Shown here: positions 27,375 to 38,179 of the stretch, in pieces
How positions within the stretch are numbered: the stretch's first letter is position 1
Layout of the letters: each line of letters begins with the position of its first letter
Origin: Nocardioides iriomotensis
GTDB lineage: Bacteria; Actinomycetota; Actinomycetes; Propionibacteriales; Nocardioidaceae
Direction of reading: 5' to 3'
Assembly: GCF_004168035.1 (NCBI RefSeq)
Contig: NZ_SDPU01000013.1
Location: 39,269-103,268, forward strand
DNA length: 64,000 nucleotides
Made by a program: the position numbers and the translations under genes
Notes under the pieces: model-generated
The model's database searches: none
Told to the model about the DNA's origin: nothing
What the model saw: the letters and a program-made list of their open reading frames with translations, nothing else

Positions 27375-29150
27375 CTACTCCAGGACGGAGGCGGCCTCGA
27401 GCCACTCCTCCTCGAGCGCGTCCTTCTCGGCCACGACGGCCCGGAGCTCCGCGTCGAGCTCGGCCAGCTTCTCGTAGTCGGTCGCGTGCTCGGCCAGGTC
27501 GGCGTGCAGCGCGGCCTCGCGCTCGGCCAGCCGGGCGAGCTGCTTGTCGATGCGGGCGACGGTCTTGCGGGCCTCGCGCTGCTCCTGCGCCGTGGGTACG
27601 GCTTCCGACGGGGCGGCCGCACCAGCCTCGGGGGCGGAGGCGGCGAGGGCGGCCTCGCGTCGCTCGAGGTACTCGTCGACGCCGCGCGGCAGCATCGACA
27701 CCTGCCCGTCGTCGAGCAGCGCCCACACGCTGTCGCAGACGCGCTCCAGGAAGTACCGGTCGTGGGACACCACGACGAGCGTGCCGGGCCAGCCGTCGAG
27801 GAAGTCCTCGAGGACGTTCAGGGTCTCGATGTCGAGGTCGTTGGTCGGCTCGTCGAGCAGCAGCACGTTGGGCTCGGACAGCAGCAGCCGCAGCAGCTGG
27901 AACCGGCGCCGCTCGCCGCCGGACAGGTCACCGACCCGGGCGGTCAGCCGGTCGCCGATGAAACCGAACCGCTCCAGCATCGACGTCGCGGTCACCTCGC
28001 CGCCCGCGACCTTGGTGACCCGCTTGATCTTCTCGACCGAGGGCAGCACCCGCTCCTCGGGGTCGACCTCGGTCACCGCCTGGGTGAGGTGCTCCAGCGC
28101 GACGGTGCGGCCGGTGCGCACCCGGCCGGCCGCCGGCGCGAGCTCGCCGGACAGCAGCCGCAGCACCGAGGTCTTGCCGGCGCCGTTGACGCCGACCAGG
28201 CCGACCCGGTCGCCGGGCCCGAGCCGCCAGGTGGCGTGCTGCAGCAGGGTGCGGTCGCCGCGCACGAGGTCGACGTCCTCGACGTCGATGACGTCCTTGC
28301 CGAGCCGCTGCGTCGCGAACGCCTGCAGCTCCAGCCGGTCCCGCGGCGGCGGCACGTCCTCGATCAGGGTGTTGGCGGCGTCGATGCGGAACTTCGGCTT
28401 GCTGGTGCGGGCCGGGGCGCCGCGGCGCAGCCAGGCGAGCTCCTTGCGGACGAGGTTCTGCCGGCGGGCCTCGCTGGCCGCCGCTTGGCGCTGCCGCTCG
28501 GCCTTGGCGAGCACGAAGGCGGCGTACCCGCCGTCGTACACGTCGACGTCGCCGTCGTGCACCTCCCAGGTGCGCTCGCAGACCGCGTCGAGGAACCAGC
28601 GGTCGTGCGTCACCACCACCAGCGCGGAGGTACGGCGGACGAGGTGGCGCGCCAGCCAGGCGACCGCCTCCACGTCGAGGTGGTTCGTCGGCTCGTCGAG
28701 CACGACCAGGTCGTGGTCGTCGAGGAGCAGCGCGGCCAGCGAGCAGCGGCGTCGCTCGCCGCCCGAGAGGCCGTCCACCGTCCGGTCCAGCTCGACCCCG
28801 GCGAGCAGCACCTCGACCGTCTCGCGGGTGGTCGCGTCGGCGGCCCACTCGTGGTCGGCCCGGTCGCCGAGGACGGCGTGCCGGACCGTGACGCCGGGCT
28901 CGAGGTCGTCGCCCTGCGAGAGGTTGCCGAGGCGCAGCCCGCGGTTGCGCGCGACCCGGCCCTGGTCGGGCTCCTCGGCGCCGCACAGCACGCGCAGCAG
29001 GGTGGTCTTGCCGTCGCCGTTGCGGCCGACGACGCCGATCCGCTCACCGGCGCCGACGCCGAGGGACACGTCGTCGAGCAGCGGGCGGATGCCGTAGGAC
29101 TTGCTGACCCGCTCCAGGCTGACCAGGTTGCCCTGACTTCTCGGAGGCAT
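27375..29150 (-). CDS. ABC-F ribosome-associated ATPase (Uup-like)
   Basis: A soluble twin-ATPase of the ABC-F class, acting on ribosomes, with no membrane domain. The ATG at 29150 overlaps the ispE stop (TGATG) and gives 591 residues. Domain 1 has Walker A GRNGDGKTT, signature LSGGERRR and Walker B VVLDEPTNHLD; domain 2 has GVNGAGKTS, LSGGERRR and LLLDEPTNDLD. The linker between the domains is short. A C-terminal coiled coil of about 70 residues (ARIDKQLARLAEREAALHAD) matches Uup. The role may be DNA/translation quality control. Confidence 0.93.
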   Translation of the reverse strand: MPPRSQGNLVSLERVSKSYGIRPLLDDVSLGVGAGERIGVVGRNGDGKTTLLRVLCGAEEPDQGRVARNRGLRLGNLSQGDDLEPGVTVRHAVLGDRADHEWAADATTRETVEVLLAGVELDRTVDGLSGGERRRCSLAALLLDDHDLVVLDEPTNHLDVEAVAWLARHLVRRTSALVVVTHDRWFLDAVCERTWEVHDGDVDVYDGGYAAFVLAKAERQRQAAASEARRQNLVRKELAWLRRGAPARTSKPKFRIDAANTLIEDVPPPRDRLELQAFATQRLGKDVIDVEDVDLVRGDRTLLQHATWRLGPGDRVGLVGVNGAGKTSVLRLLSGELAPAAGRVRTGRTVALEHLTQAVTEVDPEERVLPSVEKIKRVTKVAGGEVTATSMLERFGFIGDRLTARVGDLSGGERRRFQLLRLLLSEPNVLLLDEPTNDLDIETLNVLEDFLDGWPGTLVVVSHDRYFLERVCDSVWALLDDGQVSMLPRGVDEYLERREAALAASAPEAGAAAPSEAVPTAQEQREARKTVARIDKQLARLAEREAALHADLAEHATDYEKLAELDAELRAVVAEKDALEEEWLEAASVLE

Positions 29151-30088
29151 CAGCCGAACCGTTCCACCCGCGCGCCCGGCACCGGGCCCCGCGCGACCGT
29201 CACGGGGTCGCCCGCCTTCGCCAGGCGCAGGCTCTGCGCGACCTGGTGGGCGTGCTCGCGGCCGGAGCACAGGAACAGGCAGCTCGGACCCGAGCCGGAG
29301 ACCAGCGCACCGAGGGCGGTCTCGTCGATGCCGGTGGCGAGCACGTCGCTCAGCTCGGGACGCAGCCGGATCGCGGCGGGCTCGAGGTCGTTGTGCAGCG
29401 ACAGCGCGAGCTTCTCCAGGTCGTGCGCGCGCAGCGCCTCCATGAGCTCGTCGGGGATCTCGGGCTCGCCGACGCCCAGGCCCTCCGCGATCACGTCGAA
29501 CTCGCCGTACACCTGCGGGGTCGACAGGCCCTGCGCCGCCCCGGTGACCACCCACCAGTAGTCACCGCGCACCATCGCCGGCACGACGACCTCGCCGCGC
29601 CCGGTGCCGACGGCGGTCCCGCCGACCAGCGCGAACGGCACGTCGCTGCCGAGCTCGGCGGCCAGCAGCATCAGCTCCTCGCGCGGGGTGCCGAGCTGCC
29701 ACAGGGCGTCGCAGGCGACCAGCGTGGCGGCGGCGTCGGCGCTGCCGCCGGCCATGCCGCCGGCCACCGGGATGCCCTTGTCGATGCGCACGGACACCGG
29801 CTCGTCGAGGCCGGCGTGCTCGGCGAGCAGCCGGGCCGCGCGGACGGCGATGTTCGTCCCGTCCTCGGGTACGTCGGACAGGGCGAGGCGCTCGTCGCCG
29901 GCCACGGTCACCGTCCAGTCGGCCGCGGGTGCGACGGTCACCTCGTCGAGCAGCCCGACCGCCTGGTAGACGGTCGCAAGCGGGTGGAAGCCGTCGTAGC
30001 GCACCGGCCCGACGCCGAGGTGCAGGTTGATCTTGGCGGGCGCGGACGCCCGCACCCAGGCGGGCCCGCCGCCGTCGGCGAGGCTCAT
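29150..30088 (-). CDS. ispE: 4-diphosphocytidyl-2-C-methyl-D-erythritol kinase
   Basis: GHMP kinase of the MEP isoprenoid pathway. The 312-residue protein has [24 protein letters not shown] at the N-terminus, the ATP loop [19 protein letters not shown] and the C-terminal [15 protein letters not shown]. The ATG overlaps the rsmA stop (ATGA). rpfB-rsmA-ispE is a very conserved actinobacterial string. Confidence 0.95.
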   Translation of the reverse strand: MSLADGGGPAWVRASAPAKINLHLGVGPVRYDGFHPLATVYQAVGLLDEVTVAPAADWTVTVAGDERLALSDVPEDGTNIAVRAARLLAEHAGLDEPVSVRIDKGIPVAGGMAGGSADAAATLVACDALWQLGTPREELMLLAAELGSDVPFALVGGTAVGTGRGEVVVPAMVRGDYWWVVTGAAQGLSTPQVYGEFDVIAEGLGVGEPEIPDELMEALRAHDLEKLALSLHNDLEPAAIRLRPELSDVLATGIDETALGALVSGSGPSCLFLCSGREHAHQVAQSLRLAKAGDPVTVARGPVPGARVERFG

Positions 30089-30966
30089 CGGGCGGCCTCG
30101 CGCTGCAGCTCCTCGGCGATCCGGGCGAAGTCCTCGACGCGGAGCATCTCACCGCGCGCCTGGGGGTCGACGCCCGCGCGCACCAGCGCGGCCTCGGCGG
30201 CCTGCGCGGACCCGGCGGTCGCCTTCAGGGTGGACCGCAGCGTCTTGCGGCGCTGCGCGAACGCGGCGTCGACGACCGCGAAGACCTGCTCCCGGCGCAC
30301 GGACGTGGTCGGCGGGTCGCGGTGCTCCCAGGCGACCAGCCCGGAGTCCACGTTGGGCGCGGGCCAGAAGACGTTGCGGCCGATCGCCCCGGCCCGCCGG
30401 ACCTCGGCGAACCAGGCCGCCTTGACCGACGGGACGCCGTAGGTGCGGGAGCCCGGCGCGGCAGCGAGCCGGTCGGCCACCTCCGACTGCACCATGACCA
30501 GGCCGTGCCGCAGGGACGGCAGCAGCGCCATCAGGTGCAGCAGGACCGGGACCGACACGTTGTAGGGCAGGTTCGCCACCAGCGCGGTCGGCGGCGGGCC
30601 GGGGACGGAGTCGACGCGCAGCGCGTCGGCCTCGACGACCTCGAACCGGTCGGCGTGCTCCGGTGCGCGGTCCGCGACGGTGGCGGGCAGCGCGCGGGCG
30701 AGAACCGGGTCGACCTCGATCGCCACGACGCGCCGTACCTCCTCCAGGAGGGCCAGCGTCAGCGACCCGAGTCCGGGCCCGACCTCGACGACCACGTCGT
30801 CGGAACCGACCCCGGAGGCCCGCACGATGCGGCGGACGGTGTTGGGGTCGATGACGAAGTTCTGGCCGCGTTGCTTGGTCGGCCGGAGGTCGAGGGCGGC
30901 GGCGAGCCGACGCACGTCCGCCGGCCCGAGGAGTCTCGGGCCGGCGGAGGTGAAGTCGTCGCCCAC
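30085..30966 (-). CDS. rsmA: 16S rRNA dimethyladenosine transferase RsmA/KsgA
   Basis: Dimethylates two adenines in the 3' hairpin of 16S rRNA late in small-subunit assembly. The GTG at 30966 gives 293 residues. Motifs are [33 protein letters not shown] (SAM), VEADAL, the catalytic [15 protein letters not shown] and [13 protein letters not shown]. Loss of KsgA gives kasugamycin resistance elsewhere. It is 29 bp downstream of rpfB. Confidence 0.96.
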   Translation of the reverse strand: MGDDFTSAGPRLLGPADVRRLAAALDLRPTKQRGQNFVIDPNTVRRIVRASGVGSDDVVVEVGPGLGSLTLALLEEVRRVVAIEVDPVLARALPATVADRAPEHADRFEVVEADALRVDSVPGPPPTALVANLPYNVSVPVLLHLMALLPSLRHGLVMVQSEVADRLAAAPGSRTYGVPSVKAAWFAEVRRAGAIGRNVFWPAPNVDSGLVAWEHRDPPTTSVRREQVFAVVDAAFAQRRKTLRSTLKATAGSAQAAEAALVRAGVDPQARGEMLRVEDFARIAEELQREAAR

Positions 30967-30995
30967 GCGGGCGACCCTATCCAGCGGCTGGGCGG

Positions 30996-32249
<1,254 letters not shown>

Positions 32250-32313
32250 TCACTGCGTGTGGCCCCCCGGATGTCGCCCGAGAACTTCCCCGCTCCCGGC
32301 CAACAGTCACAAG

Positions 32314-32342
32314 ACCATAACGGCAGGCAGCGAGGCTGCCAA
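32314..32342 (-). promoter_or_regulatory. Likely sigma-70-type promoter of rpfB with long leader
   Basis: On the minus strand TTGGCA (32337-32342) and TATGGT (32314-32319) are separated by 17 bp, a good housekeeping promoter. It leaves a 5' leader of about 180 nt before the rpfB GTG. The leader is G/C-rich with potential hairpins but I could not recognise the GACAGCTAAC-like core of ydaO (c-di-AMP) riboswitches known upstream of some rpf genes. The rest of the 32127-32463 gap holds an imperfect inverted repeat, TGTTGCATACAACA (32421-32434), and no gene. Confidence 0.5.
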
Positions 32343-32463
32343 ACGATTCGGACCTGTTCGCCCCCTTGGTTCCCCCTGCGCGGTGGGGCGAATCACGCGT
32401 TCACGACCGGTCCAGGCCGGTGTTGCATACAACATTTTCGGGGCATTTCCGGCGTACCGGCGC

Positions 32464-33306
32464 TTACCAGGCACCGCCGAAGGCGACCTCGGTGTTGGCG
32501 TCCACGGCGGCGCACAGCTCGGCGAGGTCGTCGCCCCGCGCCTCGGCCATCGCCCGCACCGTCAGCGGCACCAGGTACGACGCGTTGGCGCGTCCGCGGT
32601 GCGGCATCGGGGTGAGGTACGGCGCGTCGGTCTCGACGAGCAGCCGGTCGCGGGGAGCCACCCGGAGCGCGTCGCGCAGCGGCTCGGCGTTCTTGAACGT
32701 GACCGTGCCCGCGAACGACAGGTAGCCGCCGCGGTCGAGGCACGCGCGCGCGAACGCCGCGTCGCCGGAGAAGCAGTGCATGACGAACCGGTCGGGCACG
32801 CCCTCCTCGTCGAGGATGCGCAGCACGTCGTCGTGGGCGTCGCGGTCGTGGATGACGAGCGACTTGCCGAGCCGCTTGGCCAGCTCCACGTGCCGGCGGA
32901 ACGAGTGGTGCTGCGCGGCCATCCCGTCCTCGCCGGTGCGGAAGTAGTCGAGCCCCGTCTCCCCCACGGCCCGCACGCGGTCGGAGGACGACGCCAGCCG
33001 CTCGATCTCGTCGAGCGCGTCGTCGAGCGAGCCGGCGGCGGCCAGCCGCGGCGCCTCGTTGGGATGCAGCGCGACCCCGGCGACCAGCGCGTCGTGGGTC
33101 GCGGCGGCCTCGACCGCCCAGCGCGCGCCGGGCAGGTCGCAGCCGATCTGCACGATCCGGGTGACGCCGACGGCCGCCGCCTGCGCGAGCGCCTCCTCGA
33201 CGCCGAGCACGTCCTCGCCGTCGCGGGCGATGTCGAGGTGGCAGTGGTTGTCGACGACCGGGTGCGGCAGCGGCTCGGGGACCGGTGGGCGGTGGCTCGC
33301 GCTCAT
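32464..33306 (-). CDS. tatD: TatD family metal-dependent hydrolase
   Basis: TIM-barrel deoxyribonuclease/hydrolase. The 280-residue protein has the metal motif [59 protein letters not shown] and [12 protein letters not shown]. All expected His/Asp/Glu ligands are present. The ATG at 33306 overlaps the rsmI stop (ATGA). Confidence 0.94.
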   Translation of the reverse strand: MSASHRPPVPEPLPHPVVDNHCHLDIARDGEDVLGVEEALAQAAAVGVTRIVQIGCDLPGARWAVEAAATHDALVAGVALHPNEAPRLAAAGSLDDALDEIERLASSSDRVRAVGETGLDYFRTGEDGMAAQHHSFRRHVELAKRLGKSLVIHDRDAHDDVLRILDEEGVPDRFVMHCFSGDAAFARACLDRGGYLSFAGTVTFKNAEPLRDALRVAPRDRLLVETDAPYLTPMPHRGRANASYLVPLTVRAMAEARGDDLAELCAAVDANTEVAFGGAW

Positions 33307-34163
33307 GGCTTCTTGTGCACCGCGTCGTAGACCTCGCGCTTGGGCAGACCGGCCCGCCTCGCCACGTCGAGGATCGCGTCCTTGCGGGTCAGGCCCGCGG
33401 CCTCGGCCTCGGCGACCAGCGCCGCCAGCGACGCCGGGTCGGTCGGCACGTCGCCGCCTCCGGTCGCGCCCGCCACGACGATCGTCACCTCGCCGCGCAC
33501 GCCGTCGCCCGCCCAGGCCGCGAGGTCGGCCAGCCCGGCCCGCCGTACCTCCTCGTGGGTCTTGGTCAGCTCGCGGCAGACCGCGCCCGGCCGCTCGCCG
33601 CCGAACGCCTCCGCCATCGCGGTCAGCGCCGCCCCGGTGCGGTGCGGCGCCTCGAAGAACACCATCGTCCGCGGCTCGTCGGCGAGCGAGGCGAGCCGTC
33701 GCGCCCGCTCGCCGGCCTTGCGCGGCAGGAACCCCTCGAAGCAGAACCGGTCGACCGGCAGCCCCGACACGGCCAGGGCGGTGAGCACCGCCGACGGACC
33801 GGGCACGGCGGTCACCGGGAGGCCGCGCTCGACCGCCGCCGCGACGAGCCGGTAGCCCGGGTCGGACACCGACGGCATTCCGGCGTCGGTCACGAGCAGC
33901 ACGCGCTCGCCGGCCTCGAGCGCGTCGACGAGCGAGCCGGTGCGGGACGCCTCGTTGCCCTCGAAGTAGGACACGACCCGGCCGCCGACCGTCACGCCCA
34001 GGTCGGCGCAGAGCCGCTTGAGCCGGCGGGTGTCCTCGGCCGCGACCACGTCGGCCTCGGCGAGCTCGCGGGCCAGCCGCGGTGGTGCGTCGTCCGGCCG
34101 CCCGATCGGCGTCGCGGCGAGCACGAGGACCCCACCGTCCAGGGGCGCTCGCTCGGTGTCCAC
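33303..34163 (-). CDS. rsmI: 16S rRNA 2'-O-ribose C1402 methyltransferase RsmI
   Basis: Tetrapyrrole-methylase-fold enzyme that methylates the ribose of C1402 in the decoding centre. The GTG at 34163 gives 286 residues. Motifs are [73 protein letters not shown] and [14 protein letters not shown] [14 protein letters not shown]. Divergent from pmt, as in mycobacteria. Confidence 0.95.
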   Translation of the reverse strand: MDTERAPLDGGVLVLAATPIGRPDDAPPRLARELAEADVVAAEDTRRLKRLCADLGVTVGGRVVSYFEGNEASRTGSLVDALEAGERVLLVTDAGMPSVSDPGYRLVAAAVERGLPVTAVPGPSAVLTALAVSGLPVDRFCFEGFLPRKAGERARRLASLADEPRTMVFFEAPHRTGAALTAMAEAFGGERPGAVCRELTKTHEEVRRAGLADLAAWAGDGVRGEVTIVVAGATGGGDVPTDPASLAALVAEAEAAGLTRKDAILDVARRAGLPKREVYDAVHKKP

Positions 34164-34220
34164 GCGCCGATCCTCCCAGCCGCCCCCGCTGAACGAAGGG
34201 GCACCCGTAGGGTTTCCGCC

Positions 34221-35891
34221 GTGACCGTGACGCAGGAGCCCGCCGAGCACACCTCGGGGCTCTCGCGCACCGCCGACGGCCGGGTCGTGCCGAGCGCCCG
34301 CCGCCGGTTCGTCCCCGTCCTGGCCCGGGCCGACCACGACTCCTTCGCGGGCTGGGCGACGGCCACGGTGCTCGGCATGCTGGCGCTGTTCCTGCAGATC
34401 TGGAACCTCGGCCGCCCCAACCGGTTCCTCTTCGACGAGACCTACTACGCCAAGGACGCCTGGTCCCTGCTGCACCACGGCTACGTCACCGACTACGTCG
34501 CCGGCGCGGACAAGAAGATCATCGCCGGGCAGACCACCGGGCTGTTCAAGGACAACCCGAGCATGGTCGTGCACCCGGAGGTCGGGAAGTGGGTGATCGC
34601 GCTCGGCGAGAGGGTGTTCGGGCTCGACTCCTACGGCTGGCGGATCTCCTCGGCGGTCGTCGGCGCGCTGATGGTCTTCGTAATGGTCCGCCTGGTCCGC
34701 CGGCTCACCGGGTCGAACCTGCTGGGCGGCACGGCCGGCCTGCTGCTCACCGTCGACGGGCTGCACTTCGTGATGTCCCGGTCGGCGCTGCTCGACATCT
34801 TCCTGGCGTTCTTCCTCCTGTGCGCCGTCGCGTGCCTGGTCGCCGACCGCGACTGGGGGCGGATGCGGATGGCCCGGCTGGTGCCGTCGGGCTACCGCAC
34901 GACGGCCTCCGACTGGGGCCCCGTACGCGGCCTGCTCTGGCGACCGTGGCGGCTGAGCGCCGGCCTCTTCTTCGGCCTCGCGTGCGGTACCAAGTGGAAC
35001 GCGCTGTTCCCCCTCGCGGCGTTCGGCATCCTGGTCTGGCTCTGGGACGCCGGCGCCCGCCGTTCCCTCGGCGTCCGCAACGCCCGGGCCCGCGCGTTCG
35101 TCGTCGACGCGATCCCGGCCTTCTTCTACCTCGTCGTCGTGGCGCTGGTCGTGTACGTCGTCTCGTGGACGGGTTGGCTGCTGCACGCCGACGTCTACGA
35201 GCGGGCGCTGTCCAACACGCAGTACGGCCCCTACTGGGGCGGCTACCTCCAGCACGACGCGCAGGGCTTCTTCCCCGAGCTGATCCAGTCGCTGCGCTCG
35301 CTGTGGAACTACCACCAGGACGTGTACACGTTCCACACGCGCTTCCTCAACGACGCGACGCACAGCTACCAGTCCAAGCCACAGTGGTGGCTGGTGCTGA
35401 ACCGCCCCGTCGGCATGCAGGCCGACCTCGGCATCGAGCCGGGCCAGCAGGGCTGCACCGCCGCCGCGGGCAGCACCTGCCTGCGCCAGGTGCTGCTGCT
35501 CGGCACGCCCGCGCTCTGGTGGGGCGCGGCGATCGCCTTCCTCTACGCGATCTGGGGCTGGGTCGCCCGCCGCGACTGGCGGTTCGGCCTGGTCGTCGTC
35601 GGGGTCGTCTCCACCTGGCTGCCCTGGATCCGGTACGACGACCGTCCGATCTTCTCCTTTTACGCCATCTCGATCCTGCCGTTCACCGTGATCGGGCTGA
35701 CCCTCGCGCTCGGCGTGCTGATGGGCGGGCCCCGCGCCACGCCGGCACGACGGCTGTGGGGCACCACGCTGGCCGGCGCCTTCGTGGTGCTCGTGGTGCT
35801 CAACTTCGCGTGGTTCTGGCCCATCTACACCGGCGAGCTGATCACCACCCCGGACTGGCTGCACCGGATCTGGTTCAAGGCCTGGATCTAG
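34221..35891 (+). CDS. pmt: Polyprenol-phosphate-mannose protein mannosyltransferase
   Basis: GT-C integral-membrane enzyme that O-mannosylates secreted proteins during Sec export. The GTG at 34221 gives 556 residues with about ten membrane spans. The first periplasmic loop has the acidic catalytic motif [15 protein letters not shown]. Later features are [45 protein letters not shown] and [23 protein letters not shown]. The mycobacterial homologue (Rv1002c) is also divergent from rsmI. Substrates are likely the Thr/Pro-rich lipoproteins and tails seen in this window (inference). Confidence 0.95.
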   Translation: MTVTQEPAEHTSGLSRTADGRVVPSARRRFVPVLARADHDSFAGWATATVLGMLALFLQIWNLGRPNRFLFDETYYAKDAWSLLHHGYVTDYVAGADKKIIAGQTTGLFKDNPSMVVHPEVGKWVIALGERVFGLDSYGWRISSAVVGALMVFVMVRLVRRLTGSNLLGGTAGLLLTVDGLHFVMSRSALLDIFLAFFLLCAVACLVADRDWGRMRMARLVPSGYRTTASDWGPVRGLLWRPWRLSAGLFFGLACGTKWNALFPLAAFGILVWLWDAGARRSLGVRNARARAFVVDAIPAFFYLVVVALVVYVVSWTGWLLHADVYERALSNTQYGPYWGGYLQHDAQGFFPELIQSLRSLWNYHQDVYTFHTRFLNDATHSYQSKPQWWLVLNRPVGMQADLGIEPGQQGCTAAAGSTCLRQVLLLGTPALWWGAAIAFLYAIWGWVARRDWRFGLVVVGVVSTWLPWIRYDDRPIFSFYAISILPFTVIGLTLALGVLMGGPRATPARRLWGTTLAGAFVVLVVLNFAWFWPIYTGELITTPDWLHRIWFKAWI

Positions 35892-36117
35892 TCCCGCCGG
35901 ACGCGTACCGATTTGGGCGTTTCGAGGACGCGAGCGGCCCTCGTCGGCCACCCTGGGAACGTGTTTCCCGGCGTACCACTGGGAGAGGGTGCGCAGCGAG
36001 AAGACGGTTCGGCGAACGGCGTCATGGATGTCCGATTCGTCCGTCTCTCCGGTGAACACACTGGGAGATCTGGGAGAGGCTGACATCGGGATGTTCGGTG
36101 CCAAGGAGGACGTGGCC

Positions 36118-36924
36118 GTGCCGTCGGTCGTCGACGCGCACGTGCGGGCGGAAGTGGTCGGTCGTCTGAGCACCGCCGGCGCCCTCCGCAGCGCCCTGCG
36201 GGGCCATGGCCTCAACATCGCCTACCAGCCCATCGTCAGCCTCGCGACCGGCCGGATCGCCGCGCTCGAGGCGTTCGCCCGCTGGACCACCTCCACCGGT
36301 ACGTCGGTCTCGCCCGAGGTCTTCATCCCGGTCGCCGAGGAGAACGGCCTCATCGTCGAGCTCGGCTCGCAGATCCTCGCCATGGCCGCCCGCGACGCCG
36401 CCACGTGGCAGCAGATCGCCCCGACCGGCCTGCGCGTGAACGTCTCGGTCCACGAGCTCCGCTCCCACAACTTCTACGACGACGTGATGCGCAAGCTGAA
36501 CCGCGCGGGCCTCGACCCGGCGCTGCTCGGCCTCGAGGTCACCGAGTCGGTGCTCGCCCAGGAGGGCGCCCCCACACGCGACGTGCTGGCCCGGCTCCGC
36601 GGCACCGGCATCTCGGTCATGCTCGACGACTTCGGCGGCGACGACGCCGGCGGCCGGCTGGCGCACATCCCGCCGGTCGACATGCTCAAGCTGGACCGCT
36701 CGTTCATCAGCGACCTCGACCGCGAGGACGAGGTGCGCGAGGTGATCCGCGAGGGTCGTGCGATGGGGCTCAAGGTCTGCGCCGAGGGCGTCGAGAACGC
36801 CCCGCAGCACAAGCGCGCCGCCGCGCTCGGCTGCGACTACGCGCAGGGCTACTACTTCGCCCGTCCGATCGCCGGCGAGATGGTCCCCAAGATGCTGCAG
36901 ACCTGGGCACCGTTCCTGCCCTAG
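36118..36924 (+). CDS. EAL domain protein, degenerate loop 6
   Basis: The family hydrolyses cyclic di-GMP or binds it. I chose the GTG at 36118 because AAGGAGG at 36103-36109 is eight bases upstream (268 residues); an in-frame start at 36091 or 35989 is possible. Visible motifs: EAF in place of [13 protein letters not shown] (Asn), [33 protein letters not shown] and QGYYFARP. The metal residues are largely kept, but the loop-6 DFGTGYSS sequence is lost, so activity is doubtful. No transmembrane or GGDEF part. Confidence 0.8.
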   Translation: MPSVVDAHVRAEVVGRLSTAGALRSALRGHGLNIAYQPIVSLATGRIAALEAFARWTTSTGTSVSPEVFIPVAEENGLIVELGSQILAMAARDAATWQQIAPTGLRVNVSVHELRSHNFYDDVMRKLNRAGLDPALLGLEVTESVLAQEGAPTRDVLARLRGTGISVMLDDFGGDDAGGRLAHIPPVDMLKLDRSFISDLDREDEVREVIREGRAMGLKVCAEGVENAPQHKRAAALGCDYAQGYYFARPIAGEMVPKMLQTWAPFLP

Positions 36925-36954
36925 CCACACCTGGACCTGTCCCAGAGGCGATGG

Positions 36955-36985
36955 AGCCGCTCCGGTCACCCCGTCCGGAGCGGCT
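36955..36985 (+). terminator. Terminator hairpin after EAL gene
   Basis: AGCCGCTCCGG (36955-36965) pairs perfectly with CCGGAGCGGCT (36975-36985) over 11 bp around a 9-base loop, followed by TCGTCGT. It lies 30 bp after the EAL stop and 54 bp beyond the 3' end of the opposite small gene, so it can serve both strands. Confidence 0.7.
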
Positions 36986-37038
36986 TCGTCGTGCTCGTGG
37001 CAGTCACGAGTGGCACGGGTGTCGCGGGAGTCGCGGGA

Positions 37039-37173
37039 TCAGCAGACGTCGTACTGCGCGCAGAGCTCGACGTACCACTGAGGCTCGGGTCGCTCGGTGT
37101 GGTCCGGCGCTGCCAGCGCAGTTCCCGCGGCGATCCCCACCATCGTGATCAGGTAGAGGAAGTCGCGCAGCAT
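37039..37173 (-). CDS. 44-residue membrane microprotein
   Basis: An ATG at 37173 with AAGGAA about seven bases upstream opens a 44-codon frame. The product is one hydrophobic segment (FLYLITMVGIAAGTALAAP) followed by a polar tail ending WYVELCAQYDVC with two Cys. It begins 51 bp after the STAS gene on the same strand and ends before a terminator. No family recognised. It may be membrane-tethered with the Cys pair outside. Confidence 0.55.
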   Translation of the reverse strand: MLRDFLYLITMVGIAAGTALAAPDHTERPEPQWYVELCAQYDVC

Positions 37174-37224
37174 GTTGGTTCCTTGCCCTCGAGCCCCTGG
37201 CGTCAAACCCGGCGCAGGGGCGGC

Positions 37225-37602
37225 CTACCTCACGCGGCCTCGAACGTGGCAGCCGAGCCCGACCAGGCGGAGCACCCGCTCCGTCGTGCTCCCCGAGCGG
37301 ACCAGCAGCTCGATGCCGATCCCGCGCTCGCCGGCCTCGACGACCAGCTGGTCGAGGACCCGGGTGCCGGCACCGCCGAGGATCTCGAGGCGGGTCAGGT
37401 CGACGACGAAGCCGCCGATCAGACGCACGCCCCCGAGCCGCTCGCGGTGGTGCTCCAGGTGCTCGAAGAGCTGGTAGCCGACCCACGCCGACGTGGTCGC
37501 GTCGAAGATGCCCGCGACCCTCGCGCCCTGGGGTCGCAGCAGCACGTCCACGCGCGGCCCGGCCTCCCCCGCCGCGCTTCCGTGCAGACCGTCGTACGAC
37601 AC
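37225..37602 (-). CDS. STAS domain protein (anti-sigma antagonist-like)
   Basis: A 125-residue single STAS domain. GTG start at 37602 behind GGGGAGG. The pattern RVDVLLRPQGARVAGIFDATT is followed by FVVDLTRLEILGGAGTRVLDQLVVEAGERGIGIELLVRSGSTTERVLRLVG, matching SpoIIAA-type antagonists. The phosphoacceptor position reads L-G-G-A rather than the canonical D-S-S/T, so it may not be a phospho-switch. It could be a sensor or sulfate-transporter-type STAS. Confidence 0.72.
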   Translation of the reverse strand: MSYDGLHGSAAGEAGPRVDVLLRPQGARVAGIFDATTSAWVGYQLFEHLEHHRERLGGVRLIGGFVVDLTRLEILGGAGTRVLDQLVVEAGERGIGIELLVRSGSTTERVLRLVGLGCHVRGRVR

Positions 37603-37751
37603 CGGACCCTCCCCAGGGCGTCACCTGGCCTGAGTGTGCTCCCGGAGCGGCACCGGCGGCAGAGCCCGGACGGGGGGTTGCGGCACCACCCATCTCCGGA
37701 GACGGGGACGGACCGCTGACAGGTGTCGCCGGCCGGGGTTAGCGTGCCCGG

Positions 37752-38138
37752 GTGAGTCGCGCCCCGCACGAGAACGTCGCGACGGTCCTGGTGGACCCGC
37801 GCGTGCTCGGCGACGTCGAGCTGGAGCTGATGGCGCTCGATCTGCGGGTGTGGCCGGTGCGGACCGCACCCAACTGCGTCGACGGGCCGCGCACGGCCTT
37901 CCAGGTACGCCGCCGCCTGCTGATGAGCCACCGCGGCGAGTGGGACCTGGCCGCCGACTGGGTGCCCGTGTGGATCGGGTTCGGGCTGAGCTGGCAGCAC
38001 GGCGACGAGCCGCTGCCGTGGGCTGCGCACCAGGCACTGTGGCGGGCGCTGGACGCGTTCGCCGACCACGTCCGGTTCCACAAGCGACTCGGCGGCGTCC
38101 ACCGGATGCCGCCGGTGCCGGAGGGTCTGCGGCCCTGA
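37752..38138 (+). CDS. Hypothetical protein, 128 residues
   Basis: From a GTG at 37752. A soluble, Trp-rich protein (VWPVRTAPNCVDGPRTAFQV, GEWDLAADWVPVWIGFGLSW, PWAAHQALWRALDAFADHVRF) with no recognisable domain, signal or membrane span. It precedes the lipoprotein gene by 41 bp on the same strand, so the two may be co-transcribed. Coding quality is good. No function is proposed. Confidence 0.6.
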   Translation: MSRAPHENVATVLVDPRVLGDVELELMALDLRVWPVRTAPNCVDGPRTAFQVRRRLLMSHRGEWDLAADWVPVWIGFGLSWQHGDEPLPWAAHQALWRALDAFADHVRFHKRLGGVHRMPPVPEGLRP

Positions 38139-38179
38139 CGTCGCCGGAACCGCCGTCCGACGGCCTGCGTCCCACCCGC

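Noticed and set aside
35892..36117. Longer N-terminus for the EAL protein from 35989
   Set aside because: The extension has no domain, and AAGGAGG with ideal spacing marks the GTG at 36118; kept as an alternative only.
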